Of a DNA stretch of 64,000 bases, positions 51,870 to 61,022 are shown piece by piece. A program made the translations under genes and the position numbers. Every line of letters begins with the position of its first letter. The stretch's first letter is position 1. Origin of the DNA: Streptomyces sp. NBC_00525 (GTDB lineage: Bacteria; Actinomycetota; Actinomycetes; Streptomycetales; Streptomycetaceae). The stretch spans positions 3,286,001 through 3,350,000 of the forward strand of contig NZ_CP107834.1 in NCBI RefSeq assembly GCF_036346595.1, given 5' to 3'. The notes beneath the pieces are model-generated. The model searched no databases and was not told the DNA's origin. It was given only the letters and a program-made list of their open reading frames with translations.

Positions 51870-53054
51870 ATGAGTACGAAGGACTTCGTCGAGAAGGACT
51901 ACTACAAGGTTCTCGGCGTCCCCAAGGACGCCACCGACGCCGAGATCAAGAAGGCGTACCGGAAGCTCGCCCGCGAGTACCACCCGGACGCCAACAAGGG
52001 CGACGACAAGGCGGAGGAGCGCTTCAAGGAGATCTCCGAGGCGAATGACGTCCTCGGCGACACGAAGAAGCGCAAGGAGTACGACGAGGCGCGTGCCCTC
52101 TTCGGCAACGGCGGCTTCCGGGCCGGGCCGGGCGGCGCCCAGGGCAACTTCAACTTCGACCTGGGGGACCTCTTCGGAGGCGCTCCGGGCGGCGGCGGCC
52201 AGAGCGGCGCCGGCGGTTTCGGCGGCGGCCTGGGCGATGTGTTCGGCGGCCTCTTCAACCGCGGCGGCGGCGCCGGTACGCGGGTGCAACCGAGGCGCGG
52301 CCAGGACATCGAGTCCGAGGTGACCCTCAGCTTCACCGAGGCGGTCGACGGGGCCACGGTCCCGCTCCGCATGTCCAGCCAGGCGCCCTGCAAGGCGTGC
52401 TCCGGCACCGGCGACAAGAACGGCACCCCCAGGGTCTGCCCGACCTGCGTCGGCACCGGGCAGGTCTCGCGCGGCAGCGGCGGCGGCTTCTCGCTCACCG
52501 ACCCGTGCGTCGACTGCAAGGGCCGCGGGCTGATCGCCCAGGACCCCTGCGACGTCTGCAAGGGCAGCGGCCGGGCCCGGTCCTCGCGGACCATGCAGGT
52601 GCGCATTCCGGCGGGCGTCTCGGACGGGCAGCGCATCCGGCTGCGCGGCAAGGGCGCGCCGGGCGAGCGCGGCGGACCGGCCGGCGACCTGTACGTCGTG
52701 GTCCACGTCGACGCCCACCCGGTCTTCGGCCGCAAGGGCGACAACCTCACGGTCACCGTGCCCGTCACCTTCCCGGAGGCGGCCCTCGGCGGCGAGGTGA
52801 AGGTGCCGACGCTCGGCGGGCCCGCCGTGACCCTGAAGCTGCCGGCCGGTACGCCGAATGGGCGTACGATGCGTGCCCGCGGCAAGGGCGCGGTCCGCAA
52901 GGACGGCACGCGGGGCGACCTCCTGGTCACCGTCGAGGTGGCCGTGCCCACCGACCTGGGCACCGAGGCCGCGGACGCGCTGGAGGCGTACCGGAAGGCG
53001 ACCGCGGGCCAGGACCCGCGGGCGGAGCTGTTCCAGGCGGCGAAGGGAGCTTGA
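51870..53054 (+). CDS. dnaJ: Co-chaperone DnaJ
   Basis: 394 residues: J domain (about 9-75, [19 protein letters not shown]..., HPD in EYHPDANKG), Gly/Phe-rich region ([16 protein letters not shown]), four CxxCxGxG zinc motifs ([32 protein letters not shown]), then the C-terminal substrate domains. Stimulates DnaK ATPase. Third gene of the HspR-controlled operon; ATG 51870 with GGAGGGACG upstream. Confidence 0.97.
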   Translation: MSTKDFVEKDYYKVLGVPKDATDAEIKKAYRKLAREYHPDANKGDDKAEERFKEISEANDVLGDTKKRKEYDEARALFGNGGFRAGPGGAQGNFNFDLGDLFGGAPGGGGQSGAGGFGGGLGDVFGGLFNRGGGAGTRVQPRRGQDIESEVTLSFTEAVDGATVPLRMSSQAPCKACSGTGDKNGTPRVCPTCVGTGQVSRGSGGGFSLTDPCVDCKGRGLIAQDPCDVCKGSGRARSSRTMQVRIPAGVSDGQRIRLRGKGAPGERGGPAGDLYVVVHVDAHPVFGRKGDNLTVTVPVTFPEAALGGEVKVPTLGGPAVTLKLPAGTPNGRTMRARGKGAVRKDGTRGDLLVTVEVAVPTDLGTEAADALEAYRKATAGQDPRAELFQAAKGA

Positions 53055-53055
53055 G

Positions 53056-53502
53056 GTGGACGGCCGACGGCGTAACCCGTACGAACTGACCGACGAGTCC
53101 CCGGTGTACGTGATCTCGATCGCGGCCCAGCTTTCGGGCCTGCATCCGCAGACACTGCGCCAGTACGACCGCCTCGGCCTGGTCTCCCCGGACCGGACGG
53201 CCGGGCGCGGCCGGCGCTACTCGGCCCGCGACATCGAGCTGCTGCGCACGGTGCAGCAGCTGTCGCAGGACGAGGGGATCAACCTCGCCGGCATCAAGCG
53301 CATCATCGAGCTGGAGAACCAGGTCGCGGCGCTCCAGCAGCGCGTCGCCGAACTCTCGGCGGCCGTGGACGGAGCCGCGGCGGCGATGCAGCAGCGCGAG
53401 GCCCAGGTCCACGCCTCGTACCGGCGCGACCTGGTCCCGTACCAGGACGTCCAGCAGGCGAGCGCCCTGGTGGTCTGGCGCCCGAAGCGCCCCAAGGACT
53501 GA
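53056..53502 (+). CDS. hspR: Heat-shock repressor HspR (MerR-type)
   Basis: 148 residues, similar to Streptomyces HspR. A MerR-type HTH (VISIAAQLSGLHPQTLRQYDRLGLV through GRRYSARDIELLRTV) and a coiled coil (IIELENQVAALQQRVAELSAAV). Binds CTTGAGT-N7-ACTCAAG (HAIR) with DnaK as co-repressor; matching sites lie before dnaK and clpB in this window. GTG 53056 is one base past the dnaJ stop, with TTGAGG upstream. Confidence 0.95.
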   Translation: MDGRRRNPYELTDESPVYVISIAAQLSGLHPQTLRQYDRLGLVSPDRTAGRGRRYSARDIELLRTVQQLSQDEGINLAGIKRIIELENQVAALQQRVAELSAAVDGAAAAMQQREAQVHASYRRDLVPYQDVQQASALVVWRPKRPKD

Positions 53503-53578
53503 CCCCGCGTCCACGCGGCCCGTCACCCCGGAACCCCCGGGCGTGCCGGGCCGCTTCGCCGTGCGCGCAGGACGGCGG

Positions 53579-54535
53579 CTACACGATGCCGGACCGGATG
53601 AGCAGGGCGCCGAGGTGGGTGCGGCTGGTGGCGTCGAGGGTGTGCATGAGCTTGGCGATGTGGGCGCGGCAGGTGCGGACGCTGATGCCGAGCTTCTCGG
53701 CGGTCTCCTGGTCGGTGCAGCCGTCGGTGAGAAGCCGGGCGATGGTGCGCTGGACGGCGGTCACGGGGGTGCCGGGGGCGGTGGTGGGCAGCGGTTCGCT
53801 GAACGGTGTGGCACGGTCCCAGAGGACGTCGTACAGCTGCGCCAGATAGCGGACGACTCCTTGGTGCCGGACCTCCAGGGCGGCGCTGCGGTCGGGGGTG
53901 GCCGGCAGGTAGGCGACGCGCCGGTCGAAGATGATGAGCCGGTCGACTGCCTGCTCGGCCGTACGGACCTGCAGGAGGTCGTCCGGCAGCTGGTTGAAGT
54001 AGGACTTGAGGTCGGGGCTGTAGCGCGCGGAGTGCTGGTAGATGTGGCGTACGCGCACGCCCCGTTCCGCCGTGGGCAGCGTTCCGGCCAAGGCCACCTC
54101 GAGGTGCTCGCGCGGGCGCGTGCTGCCGGGCTGGATGGTCAGGATCTCTTCCCCCACCTCGCGCGCGGAGGCGTTGATGGATGCCTGAATCGTCGATCGT
54201 CCCTCCAGCGTGCGGATGGCGGGAGGGGGAGGTTCGTGGTCTGCGGAGGCGAGAGGGACGAGGACCCTGGCCAGGGAGTCGATCGCGCGCACCTGTTCCA
54301 GGATCTGGCGGGCGAGCGGGTGCAGCAGCTGGGCCAGGGCCGCCGAGGGCGGCAGGGGACGCAGCCAGAGGCTGTCGTGGGGGTCGGGCGAGAGCAGTGC
54401 GCTGTCGGTGAGGCAGGGCGCCGGCACGGCGGCGGTCCGGGCGATGCCGCCCTGGTGAAGCGCCTGGGTGTAGAGGCTGACGGCCTTGTCGCACAGTTCG
54501 TGGTCGCCGTGGCCGTGTCCGGACGGGGCAGACAT
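53579..54535 (-). CDS. LuxR-type regulator, paralogue 1
   Basis: 318 residues. The N-terminal ~240 are a sensing region (PCLTDSALLSPDPHDSLWLRP, ILTIQPG, VRHIYQHSARYSPDLKSYF, DRLIIFDRRVAYLPA) similar to TrmB/PLD-like domains of actinobacterial regulators; the last ~65 are a LuxR HTH (QETAEKLGISVRTCRAHIAKL). ATG 54535 shares a base with the stop of the preceding paralogue (TGATG). Three paralogues stand in tandem next to a repeat-peptide gene. Confidence 0.85.
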   Translation of the reverse strand: MSAPSGHGHGDHELCDKAVSLYTQALHQGGIARTAAVPAPCLTDSALLSPDPHDSLWLRPLPPSAALAQLLHPLARQILEQVRAIDSLARVLVPLASADHEPPPPAIRTLEGRSTIQASINASAREVGEEILTIQPGSTRPREHLEVALAGTLPTAERGVRVRHIYQHSARYSPDLKSYFNQLPDDLLQVRTAEQAVDRLIIFDRRVAYLPATPDRSAALEVRHQGVVRYLAQLYDVLWDRATPFSEPLPTTAPGTPVTAVQRTIARLLTDGCTDQETAEKLGISVRTCRAHIAKLMHTLDATSRTHLGALLIRSGIV

Positions 54536-55503
54536 CACCGCTCCCATTCCACGATGCCGGACTGGACGAGCAGGGCGCCGAGGTGGGTGCGGCTGGTGGC
54601 GTCGAGGGTGTGCATGAGCTTGGCGATGTGGGCGCGGCAGGTACGGACGCTGATGCCGAGCTTGCGGGCCACGATCTGGTCGCTGTCGCCCTCGACGAGC
54701 AGGCGGGCGATGCTCGCCTGGACAGCGGTGACGGCGGCGGGGGTCGGGGTCGGGGCGGTGAGCGGCTTGGCCTGCGCCCACAGCACCTCGTACGCCTGGC
54801 TCAGGTAGCGCACGATCGCGGGATGGCGGATCTCCAGGGCGACGTCGCGCCGGCCATCGGCCGGGACGAAGGCCACGGTGTGGTCGAAGACGAAGAGGCG
54901 TTCGGCCGTCTGCTCGATGGTGCGCACCTCGATGTGGCCGGGCGGCACATCGGCCAGGTACGCCTTGATGGCCGGGCTGTGGCGGGCGGGATGCTGATAG
55001 ATGTGCCGCAGTGTCACGCCGCGCTCCGTCATGTCCAGGGCACGATCCAGCGCCTTCCTGAGCTGCTCCACGGGGTGGCTGCCGACGGGCTGGAGGGTCA
55101 GGACCTCTTCCCGTGCTCCTTCGGTGGCGTTCTGGATGGCGGCGTCGATCAGTGGGAGGCCCTCCAGGACCGTGATGGCCAGGTTGGGATCGGTGCTGGC
55201 GACGGAGGCCAGTGGAGCCAGCGAGTCGGCGAGGGCGGCGGAGAGCCTGATGCGGTCGTGGATCTCGCGGGTGACGGGCTGGAGCAGATGGGTGAGAGCC
55301 GCGGAGGGCGGCACGGGACGGAGCCAGCCGTCGTCCTGGGGGTCGGGGTGTACGAGCGCCAACTCGGAGAGGCAGGGCGCGGGTTCGAGAGCAGCGCGGG
55401 GTATGCGGCCCGCCCTCAGCGCCTCGGTGTACGTCCTGACGCCGGCGTCGCACAGTTCGAGAGCGCCGTGCGGGTGGTGTGATTTGCCCTCGTCATTGCC
55501 CAT
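54535..55503 (-). CDS. LuxR-type regulator, paralogue 2
   Basis: 322 residues, same layout as its neighbours: N-terminal sensing region (PCLSELALVHPDPQDDGWLRP, VLTLQPVG, LRHIYQHPARHSP, LFVFDHTVAFVPA) and C-terminal LuxR HTH (RKLGISVRTCRAHIAKLMH). The HTH is almost identical to paralogue 1, so they may recognise the same site and arose by recent duplication. ATG 55503 follows GGGGGG seven bases upstream. Confidence 0.87.
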   Translation of the reverse strand: MGNDEGKSHHPHGALELCDAGVRTYTEALRAGRIPRAALEPAPCLSELALVHPDPQDDGWLRPVPPSAALTHLLQPVTREIHDRIRLSAALADSLAPLASVASTDPNLAITVLEGLPLIDAAIQNATEGAREEVLTLQPVGSHPVEQLRKALDRALDMTERGVTLRHIYQHPARHSPAIKAYLADVPPGHIEVRTIEQTAERLFVFDHTVAFVPADGRRDVALEIRHPAIVRYLSQAYEVLWAQAKPLTAPTPTPAAVTAVQASIARLLVEGDSDQIVARKLGISVRTCRAHIAKLMHTLDATSRTHLGALLVQSGIVEWER

Positions 55504-55688
55504 TCGTGACCCCCCACTTTTGGCAATGCAGCAAGATGACGGTGGTGGAAGCCTAGTTCCCGCGACAGGGTGGACCTGCCGGGGGAGCCGGGAACTCCCC
55601 CGGCTGATCAAGGGTGATGCCATGCTTCTCCCCCTTGCGTGGCGCGCCCGTCCGGCCCGGGGGGTGGGGATCTTTGGGGCCGGCCCGG
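55504..55688. other. Intergenic spacer between LuxR paralogues 2 and 3
   Basis: 185 bases with no gene; likely contains the promoter for paralogues 2 and 1. Confidence 0.45.
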
Positions 55689-56672
55689 TCAGGAGTCCTG
55701 ATCCAGGATTCCTGACCGGGCGATCAGATAGCCGAGTTGGGCGCGGCTGGTGCTGCCGAGCGCGGCGGACAGCTTGGCCACGTGGGACCGGCAGGTGCGG
55801 ACGTTCATGCCCAGGCGGCGGGCTATGGCCTCGTCCACGTGCCCCTCTACGAGAAGTTGCGCGATGGAGCGCTGAACGCCGCTGATGCCCTTGGGGGCTG
55901 GAGCGTACGGCAGTTCGCCCAAGAGGGGGGACGCGCGGCTCCAGAGTTGCTCGAAGACCTTGATCAAGTACACGACGAGCCCCGGATGGCGCAGTTCCAG
56001 GGCTACTTGGTCGTCACTGCTCGCGGGGATGAACGCGACCGTCCGGTCGAAGACGATCAGTCGGGCTATGAGCTCTTCAAGGGTACGTATCTCCACCTTC
56101 CCGTCGGCCAGCCGTTCCGCGTAGGCGAGCGTTCCCTGGCTGTGCCGGACGGTGTGCTGGTAGAGCGTGCGCATGCCGACACCCCGGTGGACCACCAGGA
56201 GGGCTCGCTCCAGTCCTTCCCGGAGCCGGTCCTCTCCGCGATCGCCCCCCGGCTGGACGGTGAGAACCTCCGTGCGGCACTCCGCGGTGGCCAGATCGAG
56301 CGCGGCATTGATCCGGTGCTTCCCCTCCAGCACCGTGATGGCGTGTGTGGTGGGAGGGACCTGCGCGCTGATGTCCATGAATGGCTCGAACGAATCGGCC
56401 AGTTCGAGGGAGCGGCGACGGCGTTCCTGGATCTCGCGTTCGATGGGGTGAAGACGCTGGGCCAGCGCTGCGGCCGGAGGGAGCGGGCGCAGCCAATCGG
56501 CGTCGTCGGGGTCCGGGTGCAGAAGGGCGAAGTCCATCAGACAGGGGGCGGAGCTTGCCTCCGCTCGAGAGATGCGACCGGAGCGCAATGCGCTGGCGTA
56601 AAGACGCTGCCCGTCGTCGCAGAGTTCGGTGATCCCATGGCGATGTGTCTCTTCTGAGTCACTTGTGACCAT
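55689..56672 (-). CDS. LuxR-type regulator, paralogue 3
   Basis: 327 residues. Same two-part structure (PCLMDFALLHPDPDDADWLRP, VLTVQPGG, MRTLYQHTVRHSQGTLAY, RLIVFDRTVAFIPA; HTH RRLGMNVRTCRSHVAKLSA), more divergent than the other two. ATG 56672 has GGGGGG seven bases upstream. Its promoter faces the repeat-peptide gene across a palindrome (56688-56707), so it may control that gene and itself. Confidence 0.87.
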   Translation of the reverse strand: MVTSDSEETHRHGITELCDDGQRLYASALRSGRISRAEASSAPCLMDFALLHPDPDDADWLRPLPPAAALAQRLHPIEREIQERRRRSLELADSFEPFMDISAQVPPTTHAITVLEGKHRINAALDLATAECRTEVLTVQPGGDRGEDRLREGLERALLVVHRGVGMRTLYQHTVRHSQGTLAYAERLADGKVEIRTLEELIARLIVFDRTVAFIPASSDDQVALELRHPGLVVYLIKVFEQLWSRASPLLGELPYAPAPKGISGVQRSIAQLLVEGHVDEAIARRLGMNVRTCRSHVAKLSAALGSTSRAQLGYLIARSGILDQDS

Positions 56673-56687
56673 ATCGGCACCCCCCAG

Positions 56688-56707
56688 GTTCCTGAACATA
56701 CAGGAAC
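56688..56707. promoter_or_regulatory. Palindrome between LuxR-3 and repeat-peptide gene
   Basis: GTTCCTG-N6-CAGGAAC, a perfect 7-bp inverted repeat in the divergent promoter region; likely operator for one of the LuxR paralogues. Confidence 0.65.
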
Positions 56708-56801
56708 ATGATGCATCGACTCAGTGGTGTTCGTGTGCCCAGGTGAGACATCGTCTTAGGAGCGGGGGAGAAGAATTCCACAAGTGAGGACGAAGCTGAC
56801 T

Positions 56802-57041
56802 ATGTATAAGCGAATGCTTCGCTCGGCGCTTGCCGCCTCGTTCGTCGCTGGCCTGGGCTACGGCGTGCTGGGTAGCGTCGGCGGGATCAGTACGGGTGCG
56901 GAGACTGCCTCCAGCCTCGGCGAGATCAGCTGGAGCACGCAGGCTGTCAAGCCGACCGGCGAGATCAGCTGGCTCTCCCCCGTGTTGGCCACACCGGGTG
57001 AGATCAGCTGGAACTCGGTGCCGACCCTCGCGGGTGCCTGA
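56802..57041 (+). CDS. Secreted-type small protein with three GEISW repeats
   Basis: 79 residues (ATG 56802; GTG 56784 would add six). Basic N-terminus MYKRMLRS and hydrophobic core ALAASFVAGLGYGVLGSVGG suggest a signal peptide. The mature part has GEISW three times, at residues 40, 53 and 66, exactly 13 apart, in segments GEISWSTQAVKPT, GEISWLSPVLATP and GEISWNSVPTLAG. A multi-core precursor of peptide signals or modified peptides would look like this. The stop is two bases from the next start, and three LuxR regulators are divergent. No similar family is known to me. Confidence 0.7.
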   Translation: MYKRMLRSALAASFVAGLGYGVLGSVGGISTGAETASSLGEISWSTQAVKPTGEISWLSPVLATPGEISWNSVPTLAGA

Positions 57042-57042
57042 C

Positions 57043-57363
57043 ATGACCACCCCGCCGGACGACCGGACCTTCCGGCGTGAGATGGCGACCGCCTACCGGT
57101 CAGGGTGGCATTTCATCGACCTCGTCACGGCTCTGCCCCACCGTGGTGACTCGTTGATGGTCACCCTGTTCGGCGACCCGGTCGTCGTCGCCCGCGAGGA
57201 CGACGGAGAGGTCCGTGCCTACCGTTGCCTCCGCAAGCCGCGGGGTGCGCCGCAGCCGGTGCGCTGCGCCATCCGCTACGACATGATCTTTGTGAATCTC
57301 GCACAGCGTGACCACCAGCTGTTCGAACCAGAAGCCATTTCCGCCACCCCCCGCAGTGCCTGA
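57043..57363 (+). CDS. Rieske-like protein lacking canonical cluster ligands
   Basis: 106 residues. The pattern YRSGWHFIDLVTALP, LFGDPVVVAREDDGEVRAYRC recalls the N-terminal half of Rieske domains from ring-hydroxylating oxygenases (G-x-P-V-V-V-x-R-x-x-D-G-x-V-x-A). The usual Cys-x-His and Cys-x2-His ligand pairs are missing (the first reads C-L-R-K), so it probably binds no [2Fe-2S] cluster. It begins two bases after the repeat-peptide stop, so it is likely its partner, such as a binding, export or modification helper. Confidence 0.6.
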   Translation: MTTPPDDRTFRREMATAYRSGWHFIDLVTALPHRGDSLMVTLFGDPVVVAREDDGEVRAYRCLRKPRGAPQPVRCAIRYDMIFVNLAQRDHQLFEPEAISATPRSA

Positions 57364-57404
57364 GCGATCCCCCGTCGTTCCACGTCGCTCAGACACTTCC
57401 CCCA

Positions 57405-57447
57405 CACAACGGCGCCACCGTGACCTGAACACGGTGGCGCCGTTGTG
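57405..57447 (+). terminator. Terminator of the repeat-peptide unit
   Basis: Perfect 18-bp stem (57405-57422 with 57430-57447) over a 7-base loop, 42 bases past the Rieske-like stop and before the convergent PPOX gene. Confidence 0.9.
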
Positions 57448-57485
57448 CTGTGCCGGGACGGGGACGCCGCCCGCGGCCCGCCCGC

Positions 57486-57890
57486 TCAGGCGCGGCCGAG
57501 CGCCCGGTCCAGGGTGATCTCGATGACGACCCGGTCCGGATTGGGCGAGGGCACCCGGTCGTACCGCTCGGTGTGACGGCGTACGGCCTCCGCGACCCGC
57601 TCCGGGTCGGTGCTGATCCGGGCCACGCCCTCCAGCGTCGCCCAGCGGCGCCGGTTCACCTGGCACGCCGCGACGCGGGCGCCGTCCGGTCCTGCGGCCA
57701 GGATGTTGGCGACCTTGCGGCTGTGCTTGTTGGTGATCACGCGGGCGAGGCCGGCCTCGGGGTCGTACGTCACGCAGACCGGCACCACGTGCGGGGTGCC
57801 GTCGGGGCGGGTCGTGGTGAGCGTGCAGACGTGGTTCTCCCGCCAGAAGGCGAGGTACTCGGGGCCGGGCTGGTGTACGTCGACTGCCAT
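57486..57890 (-). CDS. PPOX-class (F420-dependent type) oxidoreductase
   Basis: 134 residues of the pyridoxamine-phosphate-oxidase-like split barrel: FWRENHVCTLTTTRPDGTPHVVPVCVTYD, TNKHSRKVANIL and ARVAACQVNRRRWATLEG. Such actinobacterial proteins bind F420 or FMN and reduce various substrates. ATG 57890 follows the clpB-divergent promoter region. Confidence 0.85.
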   Translation of the reverse strand: MAVDVHQPGPEYLAFWRENHVCTLTTTRPDGTPHVVPVCVTYDPEAGLARVITNKHSRKVANILAAGPDGARVAACQVNRRRWATLEGVARISTDPERVAEAVRRHTERYDRVPSPNPDRVVIEITLDRALGRA

Positions 57891-57980
57891 GGGCCCAGCG
57901 TAGGCGGGGCTCGTCCGGCTGCGGTGGCGGGTGCCCCGGCCGGACGCTTCACTCGGAGGAGGGGCGGAACGCGGTTCCGC

Positions 57981-58001
57981 CTTGAGCTGAGGAGACTCAA
58001 C
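57981..58001 (+). promoter_or_regulatory. HspR operator (HAIR) upstream of clpB, distal
   Basis: CTTGAGC-N7-ACTCAAC, two mismatches to the consensus. Confidence 0.8.
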
Positions 58002-58030
58002 TCCGACCCGTCGCGGGGGTCCGAAACAGC

Positions 58031-58051
58031 CTTGAGTGGAATAGACTCAAC
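58031..58051 (+). promoter_or_regulatory. HspR operator (HAIR) upstream of clpB, proximal
   Basis: CTTGAGT-N7-ACTCAAC, one mismatch to the consensus; 81 bases before the clpB start. Confidence 0.88.
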
Positions 58052-58132
58052 TTTATGCACGTTGTTCGTGTCAGTAGTTGAGTACGGACCAGTCGAGTAC
58101 GGACCCGCCATCGCAAGGAGGAGACAGCGCAC

Positions 58133-60727
58133 GTGGACGCCGAGCTGACCAACAGGAGCCGGGACGCCATCAACGCGGCCACCAGCCGTGCCGTGAAGGA
58201 CGGACACCCGGACCTCACCCCGGGGCATCTGCTGCTCGCGCTGCTCGCGGGTGAGGAGAACGAGAACCTGGTCGATCTGCTGGCCGCCGTCGAGGCCGAC
58301 CAGATCGCCGTACGCACCGAGACGGAACGGCTCCTCGCCGCGCAGCCCAGCGTGACCGGGTCCACCGTCGCCCCGCCCCAGCCCAACCGCGAGCTGCTGG
58401 CCGTCATCGCGGACGCCGCGCAGCGTGCCAAGGACCTGGGCGACGACTACGTCTCCACCGAGCACCTGCTGATCGGGATCGCCGCGAAGGGCGGCCGGGC
58501 CGGTGAGATCCTCGACGGGCAGGGGGCCAGTGCGAAGAAGCTGCTGGACGCGTTCGAGAAGAGCAGGGGAGGGCGCCGGGTGACCACTCCGGACCCGGAG
58601 GGCCAGTACAAGGCGCTGGAGAAGTTCGGTACGGACTTCACCGCCGCGGCCCGCGAGGGCAAGCTCGACCCGGTCATCGGCCGGGACCAGGAGATCCGCC
58701 GCGTCGTCCAGGTCCTCTCGCGGCGCACCAAGAACAACCCGGTGCTCATCGGTGAGCCCGGCGTCGGCAAGACCGCCGTCGTCGAGGGGCTCGCCCAGCG
58801 CATCGTCAAGGGCGACGTGCCCGAGTCCCTCAAGGACAAGCGGCTCGTCTCGCTGGACCTGGGCGCGATGGTCGCGGGCGCGAAGTACCGCGGCGAGTTC
58901 GAGGAGCGCCTGAAGACCGTCCTCTCCGAGATCAAGGAGAGCGACGGCCGGATCATCACGTTCATCGACGAACTGCACACCGTCGTCGGCGCGGGCGCCG
59001 GCGGCGACTCCGCGATGGACGCGGGCAACATGCTCAAGCCGATGCTGGCCCGCGGCGAGCTGCGGATGGTCGGCGCCACCACACTGGACGAGTACCGCGA
59101 GCGGATCGAGAAGGACCCCGCCCTGGAGCGCCGCTTCCAGCAGGTGCTCGTGGCGGAGCCGTCCGTCGAGGACACCATCGCGATCCTGCGCGGGCTCAAG
59201 GGCCGCTACGAGGCCCACCACAAGGTGCAGATCGCGGATGCCTCCCTGGTCGCCGCCGCCACCCTGTCCGACCGGTACATCACCTCCCGGTTCCTGCCGG
59301 ACAAGGCGATCGACCTGGTGGACGAGGCGGCCTCCCGGCTGCGGATGGAGATCGACTCCTCGCCCGTCGAGATCGACGAACTCCAGCGCTCCGTGGACCG
59401 GCTGCACATGGAGGAGCTGGCCCTCCGCAACGAGACCGACCCCGCCTCCAAGCAGCGTCTGGAGAAGCTGCGCCGCGACCTCGCCGACAAGGAGGAGGAG
59501 CTGCGCGGCCTCAACGCCCGCTGGGAGAAGGAGAAGCAGGGCCTCAACCGCGTCGGTGAGCTGAAGGAGCGCCTGGACGAGCTGCGCGGCCAGGCCGAGC
59601 GCGCCCAGCGCGACGGCGACTTCGACACCGCCTCCAAGCTGCTCTACGGGGAGATCCCCGGCTTGGAACGCGAGCTGGCCGAGGCCGACGAGGCCGAGCA
59701 GGAGGCCGCCCGCGAGCCCAAGGAGACCCTGGTCAAGGAGGAGGTCGGACCGGACGACATCGCCGATGTGGTGGGCGCCTGGACCGGCATCCCGGCCGGC
59801 CGCCTGCTGGAGGGCGAGACGCAAAAGCTGCTCCGCATGGAGTCGGAGCTGGGCAAGCGCCTGATCGGGCAGACCGAGGCCGTGCAGGCCGTCTCGGACG
59901 CGGTGCGCCGCACCCGGGCCGGCATCGCCGACCCCGACCGCCCCACCGGCTCGTTCCTCTTCCTCGGACCGACCGGTGTCGGCAAGACCGAGCTGGCGAA
60001 GGCGCTGGCGGACTTCCTCTTCGACGACGAGCGGGCCATGGTCCGCATCGACATGAGCGAGTACAGCGAGAAGCACAGCGTCGCCCGCCTGGTCGGCGCC
60101 CCGCCCGGTTACGTCGGCTACGAGGAGGGCGGCCAGCTCACGGAGGCGGTCCGCCGCCGCCCGTACACCGTCGTCCTGCTGGACGAGGTCGAGAAGGCCC
60201 ACCCCGAGGTCTTCGACATCCTGCTCCAGGTCCTGGACGACGGCCGGCTCACCGACGGGCAGGGCCGGACGGTGGACTTCCGGAACACCATCCTGATCCT
60301 GACGTCCAACCTCGGCAGCCAGTTCCTCACGGACCCGCTGGCCAAGCCGGAGGAGAAGAAGCGGCAGGTCCTGGAGGTCGTACGGGCCTCCTTCAAGCCG
60401 GAGTTCCTGAACCGGCTGGACGACCTGGTGGTGTTCTCCGCCCTGTCCGGCGACGAGCTGGCGCACATCGCGGGCCTCCAGATCGACCGGCTCGCCAAGC
60501 GCCTGGCCGACCGCAGGCTCACCCTGGACGTCACGCCGGAGGCCCTGGCCTGGCTGGCGGAGGAGGGCAACGATCCGGCCTACGGTGCCCGGCCGCTGCG
60601 CCGCCTCATCCAGACGGCGATCGGCGACCGGCTGGCGAAGGAGATCCTGGCCGGCGACATCCAGGACGGCGACACGGTCCGCGTGGACCGGGCCGAGGAC
60701 GGCCTGATCGTCGGCGCGGCGACCTGA
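58133..60727 (+). CDS. clpB: ATP-dependent disaggregase ClpB
   Basis: 864 residues: Clp N-domain (1-145), AAA1 with Walker A GEPGVGKT and Walker B, the coiled-coil middle domain (about 410-520, [21 protein letters not shown]) and AAA2 with Walker A GPTGVGKT and SNLGSQF. It pulls proteins from aggregates with DnaK. GTG 58133 has GGAGGAG eight bases upstream. Two HAIR elements show HspR control, linking it to the dnaK operon. Confidence 0.97.
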   Translation: MDAELTNRSRDAINAATSRAVKDGHPDLTPGHLLLALLAGEENENLVDLLAAVEADQIAVRTETERLLAAQPSVTGSTVAPPQPNRELLAVIADAAQRAKDLGDDYVSTEHLLIGIAAKGGRAGEILDGQGASAKKLLDAFEKSRGGRRVTTPDPEGQYKALEKFGTDFTAAAREGKLDPVIGRDQEIRRVVQVLSRRTKNNPVLIGEPGVGKTAVVEGLAQRIVKGDVPESLKDKRLVSLDLGAMVAGAKYRGEFEERLKTVLSEIKESDGRIITFIDELHTVVGAGAGGDSAMDAGNMLKPMLARGELRMVGATTLDEYRERIEKDPALERRFQQVLVAEPSVEDTIAILRGLKGRYEAHHKVQIADASLVAAATLSDRYITSRFLPDKAIDLVDEAASRLRMEIDSSPVEIDELQRSVDRLHMEELALRNETDPASKQRLEKLRRDLADKEEELRGLNARWEKEKQGLNRVGELKERLDELRGQAERAQRDGDFDTASKLLYGEIPGLERELAEADEAEQEAAREPKETLVKEEVGPDDIADVVGAWTGIPAGRLLEGETQKLLRMESELGKRLIGQTEAVQAVSDAVRRTRAGIADPDRPTGSFLFLGPTGVGKTELAKALADFLFDDERAMVRIDMSEYSEKHSVARLVGAPPGYVGYEEGGQLTEAVRRRPYTVVLLDEVEKAHPEVFDILLQVLDDGRLTDGQGRTVDFRNTILILTSNLGSQFLTDPLAKPEEKKRQVLEVVRASFKPEFLNRLDDLVVFSALSGDELAHIAGLQIDRLAKRLADRRLTLDVTPEALAWLAEEGNDPAYGARPLRRLIQTAIGDRLAKEILAGDIQDGDTVRVDRAEDGLIVGAAT

Positions 60728-60741
60728 GAACGGCCTTGCGC

Positions 60742-60786
60742 GCGGGTGAATATGACATCCGGGAGCCCGGTGTCATATTCACCCGC
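60742..60786 (+). terminator. clpB terminator
   Basis: 16-base arms, the left GCGGGTGAATATGACA (60742-60757) and its perfect complement at 60771-60786; outer bases also pair (GAGAA/TTCTC), making a strong hairpin. Confidence 0.9.
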
Positions 60787-61022
60787 AGGCCATTCTCGAG
60801 CATCGGTATCGCGCCAAACGTGCGGTCCGGCACTCGGTGCCAGAACCCCCGCCCGGAAGCGGTTGCGGCCCGTGCGCACCGCCGCTGGCAAGGGAGTTCG
60901 GGAGGCGCGGCCGGGCCGCCCGGTCCCGGCCGGGCACGTAAACAGGACACCTCACTTCACCTGCGGCAACCCGCCTGCGACGGGGGTTAGAAGTCGCAAA
61001 GACGGGCCGGTAGCGTGCCCGT

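Larger units (their letters stand above)
57891..58132. other. clpB promoter region
   Basis: 242 bases; carries two HAIR sites (57981-58001 and 58031-58051) and the clpB promoter. No gene. Confidence 0.65.

Noticed and set aside
57770..60466. 898-codon minus-strand frame antisense to clpB
   Set aside because: Shadow of clpB; no domain or ribosome site.
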